From: Plazaster borealis
Taxonomy: Eukaryota > Echinodermata > Asteroidea > Forcipulatida > Labidiasteridae
DNA: 64,000 bases
NCBI GenBank assembly: GCA_021014325.1
Contig: CM037463.1
Span: forward strand, 8,005,001 to 8,069,000
Direction of reading: 5' to 3'
The notes under the pieces are model-generated. The model was not told the DNA's origin. It searched no databases and saw only the letters and a list, made by a program, of their open reading frames with translations. This document shows positions 1-11,581 of this stretch, one piece after another. The position numbers were made by a program, and so were the translations under genes. Numbering within the stretch: position 1 is the stretch's first letter; every line of letters starts with the position of its first letter.

Positions 1-28
1 AAGGTTGGGTCCAAAATCAACAAAATTC

Positions 29-44
29 ACCATGCCGGCATGGT
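29..44. other. 16-bp perfect palindrome (representative), ACCATG-N4-CATGGT
   Basis: ACCATGCCGGCATGGT equals its own reverse complement. It recurs once per monomer on both arms of the window. The flanks AAAATTC and CAAATTTT extend it imperfectly to about 30 bp, so a cruciform or a dimeric protein site is possible. Variants cluster in the central four bases (CCGG, CCGC, CCTG, TCAG, TCGG, CAGG, CGGG, CCAG, CCGT, ATGG and ACGG were seen), while the ACCATG and CATGGT half-sites change rarely. Function is not shown by sequence. Dyad symmetry is a reported property of many centromeric satellites. Confidence 0.85.
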
Positions 45-761
45 CCAATTTTCAGAATTTGGGTCAACATTTTTTATTTTTATGTTATAGTTCCAAATGA
101 TACAGAGTGGACTACTCAAGACAATTTATGTGTGCGAACCGGGTAAGAAGGCCTAAGTCATAATTTGAGAAATATGGGGAATTTAGTGTGAGTTTGAGTT
201 TGGGTCCAAAATCAACAAAATTCACCATGCCGGCATGGTCAAATTTTCAGAATTTTGGTCAACACTTTTTTTTTTGATTTTATAGTTCCAAATGATACAG
301 AGCGGACTACTGAAGACAATTTATGTGTGCGAACTGGTAAGTAAGTCATTATTTCAGAAATACGCGAATTTTGTGTGAGTTTGAAGTTTGGGTCCAAAAT
401 CAACAAAATTCACCATGTCAGCATGGTCAAATTTTCAGAATTTTTGTCATTTTTTATTTTTATTTTATAGTTCCACATGATACAGAGCGGACTACTCAAG
501 ACATTTTATGTGTGCGGACTAGGTAAATAAGCCATAGTTTGAGAAATATTGAGAATTTTGTGTGACTTTGAAGTTTGGGTCCAAAACCAACAAAATTCAC
601 CATGCCGGCATGGTCAAATTTTCAGAATTTTTGTCAACATTTTTTTTTTTGATTTTATAGTTCCACATGATACAGAGCAGACAACTGAAGACATTTTATG
701 TGTGTGGACTGGGTAAATAAGCCATAGTTTGAGAAATATGGAGAATTTTGTGTGAGTTTGA

Positions 762-950
762 AGTTTGGGTCCAAAATCAACATAATTCACCATGCCGGCA
801 TGGTCAAATTTTCAGAATTTGGGTCAACATTTTCTTTTTGATTTTATAGTTCCAAATGATACAGAGCGGACTACTCAAGACATTTTATGTGTGTGAACTA
901 GGTAAATAAGCCATAGTTTGAGAAATATGGAGAATTTTGTGTAAGTTTGA
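762..950 (+). repeat. Representative satellite monomer (189 bp)
   Basis: One complete repeat unit, from AGTTTGGGTCC to the base before the next AGTTTGGGTCC. It shows the usual order: GGGTCCAAAATCAAC, the dyad, TTTTCAGAATTTGGGTCAACA, a T-rich linker ending TTTTATAG, the 52-nt exon-like segment starting TTCCAAATGATACAGAG, GTAAATAAGCC and a GAGAAATATGGAGAATTTTGTGT stretch. The length is close to a typical nucleosome repeat length. Which base is the unit start is arbitrary in a tandem array. Confidence 0.95.
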
Positions 951-2160
951 AGTTTGGGTCCAAAACCAACAAAATTCACCATGCCGGCATGGTCAAATTT
1001 TCACAATTTTTGTCAACATTTTTTTATTTTATTTTATAGTTCCACATGATACAGAGCAGACTACTGAAGACATTTTATGTGTGCGGACTAGGTAAATAAG
1101 CCATAGTTTGAGAAATATGGAGAATTTTGTGTGAGTTTGAAGTTTGGGTCCAAAACCAACAAAATTCACCGAGCCGCCATGGTCAAATTTTCAGAATTTT
1201 TGTCAACATTTTTTTTTTTGATTTTATAGTTCCACATGATACAGAGCAGACTACTGAAGACATTTTATGTGCGGGGACTATGTAAATAAGCCATAGTTTG
1301 AGAAATATGGAGAATTTTGTGTGAGTTTGAAGTTTGGGTCCAAAACCAACAAAATTCACCATGCCGCATGGTCAAATTTTCAGAATTTTTGTCAACATTT
1401 TTTTTTTTGATTTTATAGTTCCAAATGATACAGAGCAGACTACTGAAGACATTTTATGTGTGCGGACTAGGTAAATAAACCATAGTTGAGAAGTATTGAT
1501 AATTATGTAAGAGTTTGAAGTTTGGGTCAGAAATCTGAAAAATTCACCATGCCTGCATGGTCAAATTTTCAGATTTTGGGTCAACATTTTCTTTTTGATT
1601 TTATAGTTCCCAATGATACAGAGCGGACTACTGAAGACATTCTTATTGTGCGGACTGGGTAAGTTTGCAATAATTTGAGAAATACAGGGAATTTTGTGTG
1701 AGTTTGAAGTTTGGGTCCAAAATCAACAAAATTCACCATGCCGGCATGGTCAAATTTTCAGAATTTTGGTCAACATTTTTTTTTTGATTTTATAGTTCCA
1801 AATGATACAGAGTGGACTACTCAAGACATTTTATGTGTGCGGACTAGGTAAATAAGCCATAGTTTGAGAAATATGGAGGATTTTGTGTGAGTTTGAAGGT
1901 TGGGTCCAAAATCAACAAAATTCACCATGCCGGCATGGTCCAATTTTCAGAATTTTTGTCAACATTTTTTATTTTTATGTTATAGTTCCAAATGATACAG
2001 AGTGGACTACTCAAGACAATTTATGTGTGCGAACCGGGTAAGAAGGCCTAAGTCATAATTTGAGAAATATGGGGAATTTAGTGTGAGTTTGAGTTTGGGT
2101 CCAAAATCAACAAAATTCACCATGCCGGCATGGTCAAATTTTCAGAATTTTGGTCAACAC

Positions 2161-2241
2161 TTTTTTTTTTGATTTTATAGTTCCAAATGATACAGAGCGG
2201 ACTACTGAAGACAATTTATGTGTGCGAACTGGGTAAGTAAG
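2161..2241 (+). other. Exon-like cassette inside the monomer (representative)
   Basis: A poly-T tract ending GATTTTATAG at 2180 resembles a 3' splice site with its pyrimidine tract. It is followed by a 52-nt segment (2181-2232) and then GTAAGTAAG, a near-consensus 5' splice site. The same layout recurs in nearly every monomer, with GTAAATAAG in the commoner subfamily. Fifty-two is not a multiple of three, and one frame hits TGA at once (TCC AAA TGA), so serial splicing would not keep a reading frame. The splice-site likeness is seen in the sequence; any use in RNA processing is untested. Confidence 0.4.
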
Positions 2242-5200
2242 TCATTATTTCAGAAATACGCGAATTTTGTGTGAGTTTGAAGTTTGGGTCCAAAATCAAC
2301 AAAATTCACCATGTCAGCATGGTCAAATTTTCAGAATTTTTGTCATTTTTTATTTTTATTTTATAGTTCCACATGATACAGAGCGGACTACTCAAGACAT
2401 TTTATGTGTGCGGACTAGGTAAATAAGCCATAGTTTGAGAAATATTGAGAATTTTGTGTGACTTTGAAGTTTGGGTCCAAAACCAACAAAATTCACCATG
2501 CCGGCATGGTCAAATTTTCAGAATTTTTGTCAACATTTTTTTTTTTGATTTTATAGTTCCACATGATACAGAGCAGACAACTGAAGACATTTTATGTGTG
2601 TGGACTGGGTAAATAAGCCATAGTTTGAGAAATATGGAGAATTTTGTGTGAGTTTGAAGTTTGGGTCCAAAACCAACAAAATTCACCGAGCCGCCATGGT
2701 CAAATTTTCAGAATTTTTGTCAACATTTTTTTTTTTGATTTTATAGTTCCACATGATACAGAGCAGACTACTGAAGACATTTTATGTGCGGGGACTATGT
2801 AAATAAGCCATAGTTTGAGAAATATGGAGAATTTTGTGTGAGTTTGAAGTTTGGGTCCAAAACCAACAAAATTCACCATGCCGCCATGGTCAAATTTTCA
2901 GAATTTTGTCAACATTTTTTTGATTTTATAGTTCCAAATGATACAGAGCAGACTACTGAAGACATTTTATGTGTGCGGACTAGGTAAATAAACCATAGTT
3001 GAGAAGTATTGATAATTATGTAAGAGTTTGAAGTTTGGGTCAGAAATCTGAAAAATTCACCATGCCTGCATGGTCAAATTTTCAGATTTTGGGTCAACAT
3101 TTTCTTTTGATTTTATAGTTCCCAATGATACAGAGCGGACTACTGAAGACATTCTTATTGTGCGGACTGGGTAAGTTTGCAATAATTTGAGAAATACAGG
3201 AATTTTGTGTGAGTTTGAAGTTTGGGTCCAAAATCAACAAAATTCACAATGCCGGCATGGTCAAATTTTCAGAATTTTGGTCAACATTTTTTTTGATTTT
3301 ATAGTTCCAAATGATACAGAGTGGACTACTCAAGACATTTTATGTGTGCGGACTAGGTAAATAAGCCATAGTTTGAGAAATATGGAGGATTTTGTGTGAG
3401 TTTGAAGGTTGGGTCCAAAATCAACAAAATTCACCATGCCGGCATGGTCCAATTTTCAGAATTTTTGTCAACAGTTTTTTGTTTTATGTTATAGTTCCAA
3501 ATGATACAGAGTGGACTACTCAAGACAATTTATGTGTGCGAACCGGTAAGAAGGCCTAAGTCATAATTTGAGAAATATGGGGAATTTAGTGTGAGTATGA
3601 GTTTGGGTCCAAAATCAACAAAATTCACCATGCCGGCATGGTCAAATTTTCAGAATTTTGGTCAACACTTTTTTTTGATTTTATAGTTCCAAATGATACA
3701 GAGCGGACTACTGAAGACAATTTATGTGTGCGAACTGGGTAAGTAAGTCATTATTTCAGAAATAAATTTTGTGTGAGTTTGAAGTTAGGGTCCAAAATCA
3801 ACAAAATTCACCATGTCAGCATGGTCAAATTTTCAGAATTTTTGTCATTTTTTATTTTTATTTTATAGTTCCACATGATACAGAGCGGACTACTCAAGAC
3901 ATTTTATGTGTGCGGACTAGGTAAATAAGCCATAGTTTGAGAAATATGGAGAATTTTGTGTGACTTTGAAGTTTGGGTCCAAAACCAACAAAATTCACCA
4001 TGCCGGCATGGTCAAATTTTCAGAATTTGGGTCAACATTTTTTTTTTTGATTTTATAGTTCCACATGATACAGAGCAGACAACTGAAGACATTTTATGTG
4101 TGTGGACTGGGTAAATAAGCCATAGTTTGAGAAATATGGAGAATTTTGTGTGAGTTTGAAGTTTGGGTCCAAAACCAACAAAATTCACCGAGCCGCCATG
4201 GTCAAATTTTCAGAATTTTTGTCAACATTTTTTTTTTTGATTTTATAGTTCCACATGACACAGAGCAGACTACTGAAGACATTTTATGTGCGGGGACTAT
4301 GTAAATAAGCCATAGTTTGAGAAATATGGAGAATTTTGTGTGAGTTTGAAGTTTGGGTCCAAAACCAACAAAATTCACCATGCCGCCATGGTCAAATTTT
4401 CAGAATTTTTGTCAACATTTTTTTTTTTGATTTTATAGTTCCAAATGATACAGAGCAGACTACTGAAGACATTTTATGTGTGCGGACTAGGTAAATAAAC
4501 CATAGTTGAGAAGTATTGATAATTATGTAAGAGTTTGAAGTTTGGGTCAGAAATCTGAAAAATTCACCATGCCTGCATGGTCAAATTTTCAGATTTTGGG
4601 TCAACATTTTCTTTTTGATTTTATAGTTCCCAATGATACAGAGCGGACTACTGAAGACATTCTTATTGTGCGGACTGGGTAAGTTTGCAATAATTTGAGA
4701 AATACAGGGAATTTTGTGTGAGTTTGAAGTTTGGGTCCAAAATCAACAAAATTCACCATGCCGGCATGGTCAAATTTTCAGAATTTTGGTCAACATTTTT
4801 TTTTTGATTTTATAGTTCCAAATGATACAGAGCGGACTACTGAAGACATTTTATGTGTGCGGACTAGGTAAATAAGCCATAGTTTGAGAAATATGGAGAA
4901 TTTTGTGTGAGTTTGAAGTTTGGGTCCAAAATCAACAAAATTCACCATGCCGGCATGGTCAAATTTTCAGAATTTGGGTCAACATTTTTTTAAATTTTTT
5001 ATAGTTCCAAATGATACAGAGCTGACTACTCAAGACATTTTATGTGTGCGGACTAGGTAAATAAGCCATAGTTTGAGAAATATGGAGAATTTTGTGTGAG
5101 TTTGAAGTTTGGGTCCAAAATCAACAAAATTCACCATGTCGGCATGGTCAAATTTTCAGAATTTTTGTCATTTTTTTTTTTGATTTAATAGTTCCACATG

Positions 5201-8200
5201 ATACAGAGCGGACTACTGAAGACATTTTATGTGTGTGGACTAGGTAAATAAACCATAGTTTGAGAAATATGGAGAATTTTGTGTGAGTTTGAAGTTTGGG
5301 TCCAAAATCAACAAAATTCACCATGCCGGCATGGTCAAATTTTCAGAATTTGGGTCAACATTTTTTATTTTATTTTTAAGTTCCAAATGATACAGAGCGG
5401 ACTACTGAAGACATTTTATGTGTGCAGACTAGGTAAATAAGCCATAGTTTGAGAAATATGGAGAATTTTGTGTGAGTTTGAAGTTTGGGTCCAAAACCAA
5501 CAAAATTCACCATGCCGCCATGGTCAAATTTTCAGAATTTGGGTCAACATTTTAAAATTTTTTTTATAGTTCCACATGATACACAGCGGACTACTGAAGA
5601 CATTTTATGTGTGCGGACTGGGTAAGTAAGCCATAGTTTGAGAAATATGGAGAATTTTGTGTGAGTTTGAAGTTTGGGTCCAAAATCAACATAATTCACC
5701 ATGCCGGCATGGTCAAATTTTCAGAATTTGGGTCAACATTTTCTTTTTGATTTTATAGTTCCAAATGATACAGAGCGGACTACTCAAGACATTTTATGTG
5801 TGTGAACTAGGTAAATAAGCCATAGTTTGAGAAATATGGAGAATTTTGTGTAAGTTTGAAGTTTGGGTCCAAAACCAACAAAATTCACCATGCCGGCATG
5901 GTCAAATTTTCACAATTTTTGTCAACATTTTTTTTTTTTATTTTATAGTTCCACATGATACAGAGCAGACTACTGAAGACATTTTATGTGTGCGGACTAG
6001 GTAAATAAGCCATAGTTTGAGAAATATGGAGAATTTTGTGTGAGTTTGAAGTTTGGGTCCAAAACCAACAAAATTCACCGAGCCGCCATGGTCAAATTTT
6101 CAGAATTTTTGTCAACATTTTTTTTTTTGATTTTATAGTTCCACATGATACAGAGCAGACTACTGAAGACATTTTATGTGCGGGGACTATGTAAATAAGC
6201 CATAGTTTGAGAAATATGGAGAATTTTGTGTGAGTTTGAAGTTTGGGTCCAAAACCAACAAAATTCACCATGCCGCCATGGTCAAATTTTCAGAATTTTT
6301 GTCAACATTTTTTTTTTTGATTTTATAGTTCCAAATGATACAGAGCAGACTACTGAAGACATTTTATGTGTGCGGACTAGGTAAATAAACCATAGTTGAG
6401 AAGTATTGATAATTATGTAAGAGTTTGAAGTTTGGGTCAGAAATCTGAAAAATTCACCATGCCTGCATGGTCAAATTTTCAGATTTTGGGTCAACATTTT
6501 CTTTTTGATTTTATAGTTCCCAATGATACAGAGCGGACTACTGAAGACATTCTTATTGTGCGGACTGGGTAAGTTTGCAATAATTTGAGAAATACAGGGA
6601 ATTTTGTGTGAGTTTGAAGTTTGGGTCCAAAATCAACAAAATTCACCATGCCGGCATGGTCAAATTTTCAGAATTTTGGTCAACATTTTTTTTTTGATTT
6701 TATAGTTCCAAATGATACAGAGTGGACTACTCAAGACATTTTATGTGTGCGGACTAGGTAAATAAGCCATAGTTTGAGAAATATGGAGGATTTTGTGTGA
6801 GTTTGAAGGTTGGGTCCAAAATCAACAAAATTCACCATGCCGGCATGGTCCAATTTTCAGAATTTTTGTCAACATTTTTTATTTTTATGTTATAGTTCCA
6901 AATGATACAGAGTGGACTACTCAAGACAATTTATGTGTGCGAACCGGGTAAGAAGGCCTAAGTCATAATTTGAGAAATATGGGGAATTTAGTGTGAGTTT
7001 GAGTTTGGGTCCAAAATCAACAAAATTCACCATGCCGGCATGGTCAAATTTTCAGAATTTTGGTCAACACTTTTTTTTTTGATTTTATAGTTCCAAATGA
7101 TACAGAGCGGACTACTGAAGACAATTTATGTGTGCGAACTGGGTAAGTAAGTCATTATTTCAGAAATACGCGAATTTTGTGTGAGTTTGAAGTTTGGGTC
7201 CAAAATCAACAAAATTCACCATGTCAGCATGGTCAAATTTTCAGAATTTTTGTCATTTTTTATTTTTATTTTATAGTTCCACATGATACAGAGCGGACTA
7301 CTCAAGACATTTTATGTGTGCGGACTAGGTAAATAAGCCATAGTTTGAGAAATATGGAGAATTTTGTGTGACTTTGAAGTTTGGGTCCAAAACCAACAAA
7401 ATTCACCATGCCGGCATGGTCAAATTTTCAGAATTTGGGTCAACATTTTTTTTTTTGATTTTATAGTTCCACATGATACAGAGCAGACAACTGAAGACAT
7501 TTTATGTGTGTGGACTGGGTAAATAAGCCATAGTTTGAGAAATATGGAGAATTTTGTGTGAGTTTGAAGTTTGGGTCCAAAATCAACATAATTCACCATG
7601 CCGGCATGGTCAAATTTTCAGAATTTGGGTCAACATTTTCTTTTTGCTTTTATAGTTCCAAATGATACAGAGCGGACTACTCAAGACATTTTATGTGTGT
7701 GAACTAGGTAAATAAGCCATAGTTTGAGAAATATGGAGAATTTTGTGTAAGTTTGAAGTTTGGGTCCAAAACCAACAAAATTCACCATTCCGGCATGGTC
7801 AAATTTTCAGAATTTTTGTCAACATTTTTTTTTTTTTTTTTATAGTTCCACATGATACAGAGCAGACTACTGAAGACATTTTATGTGTGCGGACTAGGTA
7901 AATAAGCCATAGTTTGAGAAATATGGACAATTTTGTGTGAGTTTGAAGTTTGGGTCCAAAACCAACAAAATTCACCATGCCGCCATGGTCAAATTTTCAG
8001 AATTTTTGTCAACATTTTTTTTTTTGATTTTATAGTTCCACATGATACAGAGCAGACTACTGAACACATTTTATGTGCGCGGACTATGTAAATAAGCCAT
8101 AGTTTGAGAAATATGGAGAATTTTGTGTGAGTTTGAAGTTTGGGTCCAAAACCAACAAAATTCACCATGCCGCCATGGTCAAATTTTCAGAATTTGGGTC

Positions 8201-10384
8201 AACATTTTTAAATTTTTTTTATAGTTCCACATGATACACAGCGGACTACTGAAGACATTTTATGTGTGCGGACTGGGTAAGTAAGCCATAGTTTGAGAAA
8301 TATGGGGAATTTTGTGTGAGTTTGAAGTTTGGGTCCAAAATCAACAAAATTCACCATGCCGGCATGGTCAAATTTTCAGAATTTTTGTCAACATTTTTTT
8401 TTTTTTTATATTGTTCCAAATGATACAGAGCGGACTACTGAAGACATTTTATGTGTGCGGACTAGGTAAATAAGCCATAGTTTGAGAAATATGGAGAATT
8501 TTGTGTGAGTTTGAAGTTTGGGTCCAAAATCAACAAAATTCACCATGCCGGCATGGTCAAATTTTCAGAATTTGGGTCAACATTTTTTTAAATTTTTTAT
8601 AGTTCCAAATGATACAGAGCTGACTACTCAAGACATTTTATGTGTGCGAACTAGGTAAATAAGCCATAGTTTGAGAAATATGGAGAATTTTGTGTAAGTT
8701 TGAAGTTTGGGTCCAAAATCAACAAAATTCACCATGTCGGCATGGTCCAATTTTCAGAATTTTTGTCATTTTCTTTTTGATTTTATAGTTCCAAATGATA
8801 CAGAGCGGACTACTGAAGACATTTTATGTGTGTGGACTAGGTAAATAAACCATAGTTTGAGAAATATGGAGAATTTTGTGTGAGTTTGAAGTTTGGGTCC
8901 AAAATCAACAAAATTCACCATGCCGGCATGGTCAAATTTTCAGAATTTGGGTCAACATTTTTTATTTTATTTTTAAGTTCCAAATGATACAGAGCGGACT
9001 ACTGAAGACATTTTATGTGTGCAGACTAGGTAAATAAGCCATAGTTTGAGAAATATGGAGAATTTTGTGTGAGTTTGAAGTTTGGGTCCAAAATCAACAA
9101 AATTCACAATGCAGGCATGGTCAAATTTTCAGAATTTGGGTCAATATTTTTTAAATTTTTTTATAGTTCCAAATGATACAGAGCGGACTACTGAAGACAT
9201 TTTATGTGTGCGGACTGTGTAAATAAGCCATAGTTTGAGAAATATGGAGAGTTTTGTGTGAGTTTGAAGTTTGGGTCCAAAATCAACAAAATTCACCATG
9301 CCGGCATGGTCAAATTTTCAGAATTTGGGTCAACATTTTTTATTTTATTTTATAGTTCCAAATGATACAGAGCTGACTACTGAAGACATTTTATGTGCGC
9401 GGACTAGGTAAATAAGCCATAGTTTGAGAAATATGGAGAGTTTTGTGTGAGTTTGAAGTTTGGGTCCAAAATCAACAAAATTCACCATGCCGGCATGGTC
9501 AAATTTTCAGAATTTGGGTCAACATTTTTTATTTTATTTTATAGTTCCAAATGATACAGAGCTGACTACTGAAGACATTTTATGTGCGCGGACTAGGTAA
9601 ATAAGCCATAGTTTGAGAAATATGGACAATTTTGTGTGAGTTTGAAGTTTGGGTCCAAAATCAACAAAATTCACCATGCCGGCATGGTCCAATTTTCAGA
9701 ATTTGGGTCAACATTTTTTTTAATTTCTTATAGTTCGAAATGATACAGAGCGGACTACTGAAGACATTTTATGTGTGCGGACTAGGTAACTAAGCCATAG
9801 TTTGAGAAATATGGAGAATTTTGTGTGAGTTTGAAGTTTGGGTCCAAAATCAACAAAATTCACCATGCCGGCATGGTCAAATCTTCAGAATTTGGGTCAA
9901 CATTTTTTATTTTATTTTATAGTTCCAAATGATACAGAGCTAACTACTGAAGACATTTTATGTGCGCGGACTAGGTAAATAAGCCATAGTTTGAGAAATA
10001 TGGAGAATTTTGTGTGAGTTTGAAGTTTGGGTCCAAAATCAACAAAATTCACCATGCCGGCATGGTCAAATATTCAGAATTTGGGTCAACATTTTTTATT
10101 TTATTTTAAAGTTCCAAATGATACAGAGCGGACTACTGAAGACATTTTATGTGTGCGGACTAGGTAAATAAGCCATAGTTTGAGAAACATGGAGAATTTT
10201 CTCTGAGTTTGAAGTTTGGGTCCAAAATCAACAAAATTCACCATGCCGGCATGGTCCAATTTTCAGAATTTGGGTCAACATTTTTTAAAATTTTTTATAG
10301 TTCCAAATGATACAGAGCGAATACTGAAGACATTTTATGTGTGCGGACTGTGTAAATAAGCCATAATTTGAGAAATATGGAGAA

Positions 10385-10400
10385 TTTTGTGTGAATTTTC
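10385..10400 (+). repeat. Truncated monomer lacking the dyad (GTGTGA|ATTTTCAG junction)
   Basis: Here the monomer jumps from GTGTGA directly to ATTTTCAGAATTT. This removes about 52 bp that include GGGTCCAAAATCAAC and the whole dyad. The same junction recurs near 16,148, 19,048 and 23,560, so it is one old deletion copied with the array, not independent events. Confidence 0.85.
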
Positions 10401-11581
10401 AGAATTTTTGTCAACACTTTTTTTTTTTTTTATAGTTCCAAATGATACAGAGCGGACTACTGAAGACAATTTATGTGTGCGAACTGGGTAAGTAAGTCAT
10501 TATTTCAGAAATACGGGGAATTTTGTAAGAGTTTGAAGTTTGGGTCCAAAATCAACAAAATTCACCATGTCGGCATGGTCCAATTTTCAGAATTTTGGTC
10601 AAAATTTTTTTAAATTTTTTATAGTTCCAAATGATACAGAGCGGACTACTCAAGACATTTTATGTGTGCGGACTGTGTAAATAAGCCATAGTTTGAGAAA
10701 TATGGAGAATTTTGTGTGAGTTTGAAGTTTGGGTCCAAAATCAACAAAATTCACCATGATGGCATGGTCAAATTTTCAGAATTTGGGTCAACATTTTCTT
10801 TTCGATTTTATAGTTTCAAATGATACAGAGCGGACTACTCAAGACATTTTATGTGTGTGGACTAGGTAAATCAGCCATAGTTTGAGAAATATGGACAATT
10901 TTGTGTGAGTTTGAAGTTTGGGTCCAAAACCAACAAAATTCACCATGCCGGCATGGTCCAATTTTCAGAATTTGGGTCAACATTTTTTTTTGATTTTATA
11001 GTTCCAAATGATACAGAATGGACAGCTCAAGACATTTTATGTGTGCGGACTTGGTAAATAAGCCATAGTTTGAGAAATATGGAGAATTTTGTGTGAGTTT
11101 GAAGTTTGGGTCCAAAACCAACAAAATTCACCATGCCGGCATGGTCAAATTTTCAGAATTTTGGTCAACATTTTTTTTAATTTTTTTTTTATAGTTCCAC
11201 ATGATACAGAGCAGACTACTGAAGACATTTTATGTGTGCGGACTGGGTAAATAAGCCATAGTTTGAGAAATATGGAGAATTTTCTGTGAGTTTGAAGTTT
11301 GGGTCCAAAATCAACATAATTCACCATGCCGGCATGGTCAAATTTTCAGAATTTGGGTCAACATTTTTAAAAATATTTTATAGTTCCAAATGATACAGAG
11401 CGGACTACTGAAGACATTTTATGTGTGCGGACTAGGTAAAGCCATAGTTTGAGAAATATGGAGAATTTTGTGTGAGTTTGAAGTTTGGGTCCAAAACCAA
11501 CAAAATTCACCATGCCGGCATGGTCAAATTTTCAGAATTTTTGTCAACATTTTTTTTTTTGATTTTATGGTTCCACATGAT

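Larger units (their letters stand above)
1..11569 (+). repeat. Satellite array block 1 (about 188-bp monomer), with 8- and 10-monomer higher-order repeats
   Basis: About 61 head-to-tail monomers of 187-190 bp. Each reads, in order: a T-rich linker ending TATAG, TTCCAAATGATACAGAG, a segment ending near GGACTAG, GTAAATAAGCC, TTTGAGAAATATGG, AGTTTGGGTCCAAAA, then the dyad ACCATGCCGGCATGGT. Rare variants recur in register, which shows higher-order structure. The AAGGTTGGGTCC variant is at 1, 1896, 3405 and 6806. An ACCGAGCCGCC variant is at about 1171, 2688, 4190 and 6080. A GTCAGAAATCTG variant is at about 1526, 3039, 4546 and 6436. The spacings are about 1.51 kb (8 monomers) and 1.89 kb (10 monomers). 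From about 8.3 kb the order becomes less regular and linkers of the TTTTATTTTATTTTATAG and TTTTTAAATTTTTT types dominate. No gene is seen. Confidence 0.97.

Noticed and set aside
29..44. CENP-B box in the monomer
   Set aside because: No match to the known box pattern (TTCG, A and CGGG at the required spacing) was found near the dyad or elsewhere in the monomer.
2181..2232. Tandem protein-coding exons encoding PNDTERTTEDILCVRT
   Set aside because: The segment is 52 nt, not a multiple of three, and another frame meets TGA within four codons. Repeated splicing could not keep an open frame. Only the splice-like layout is reported.
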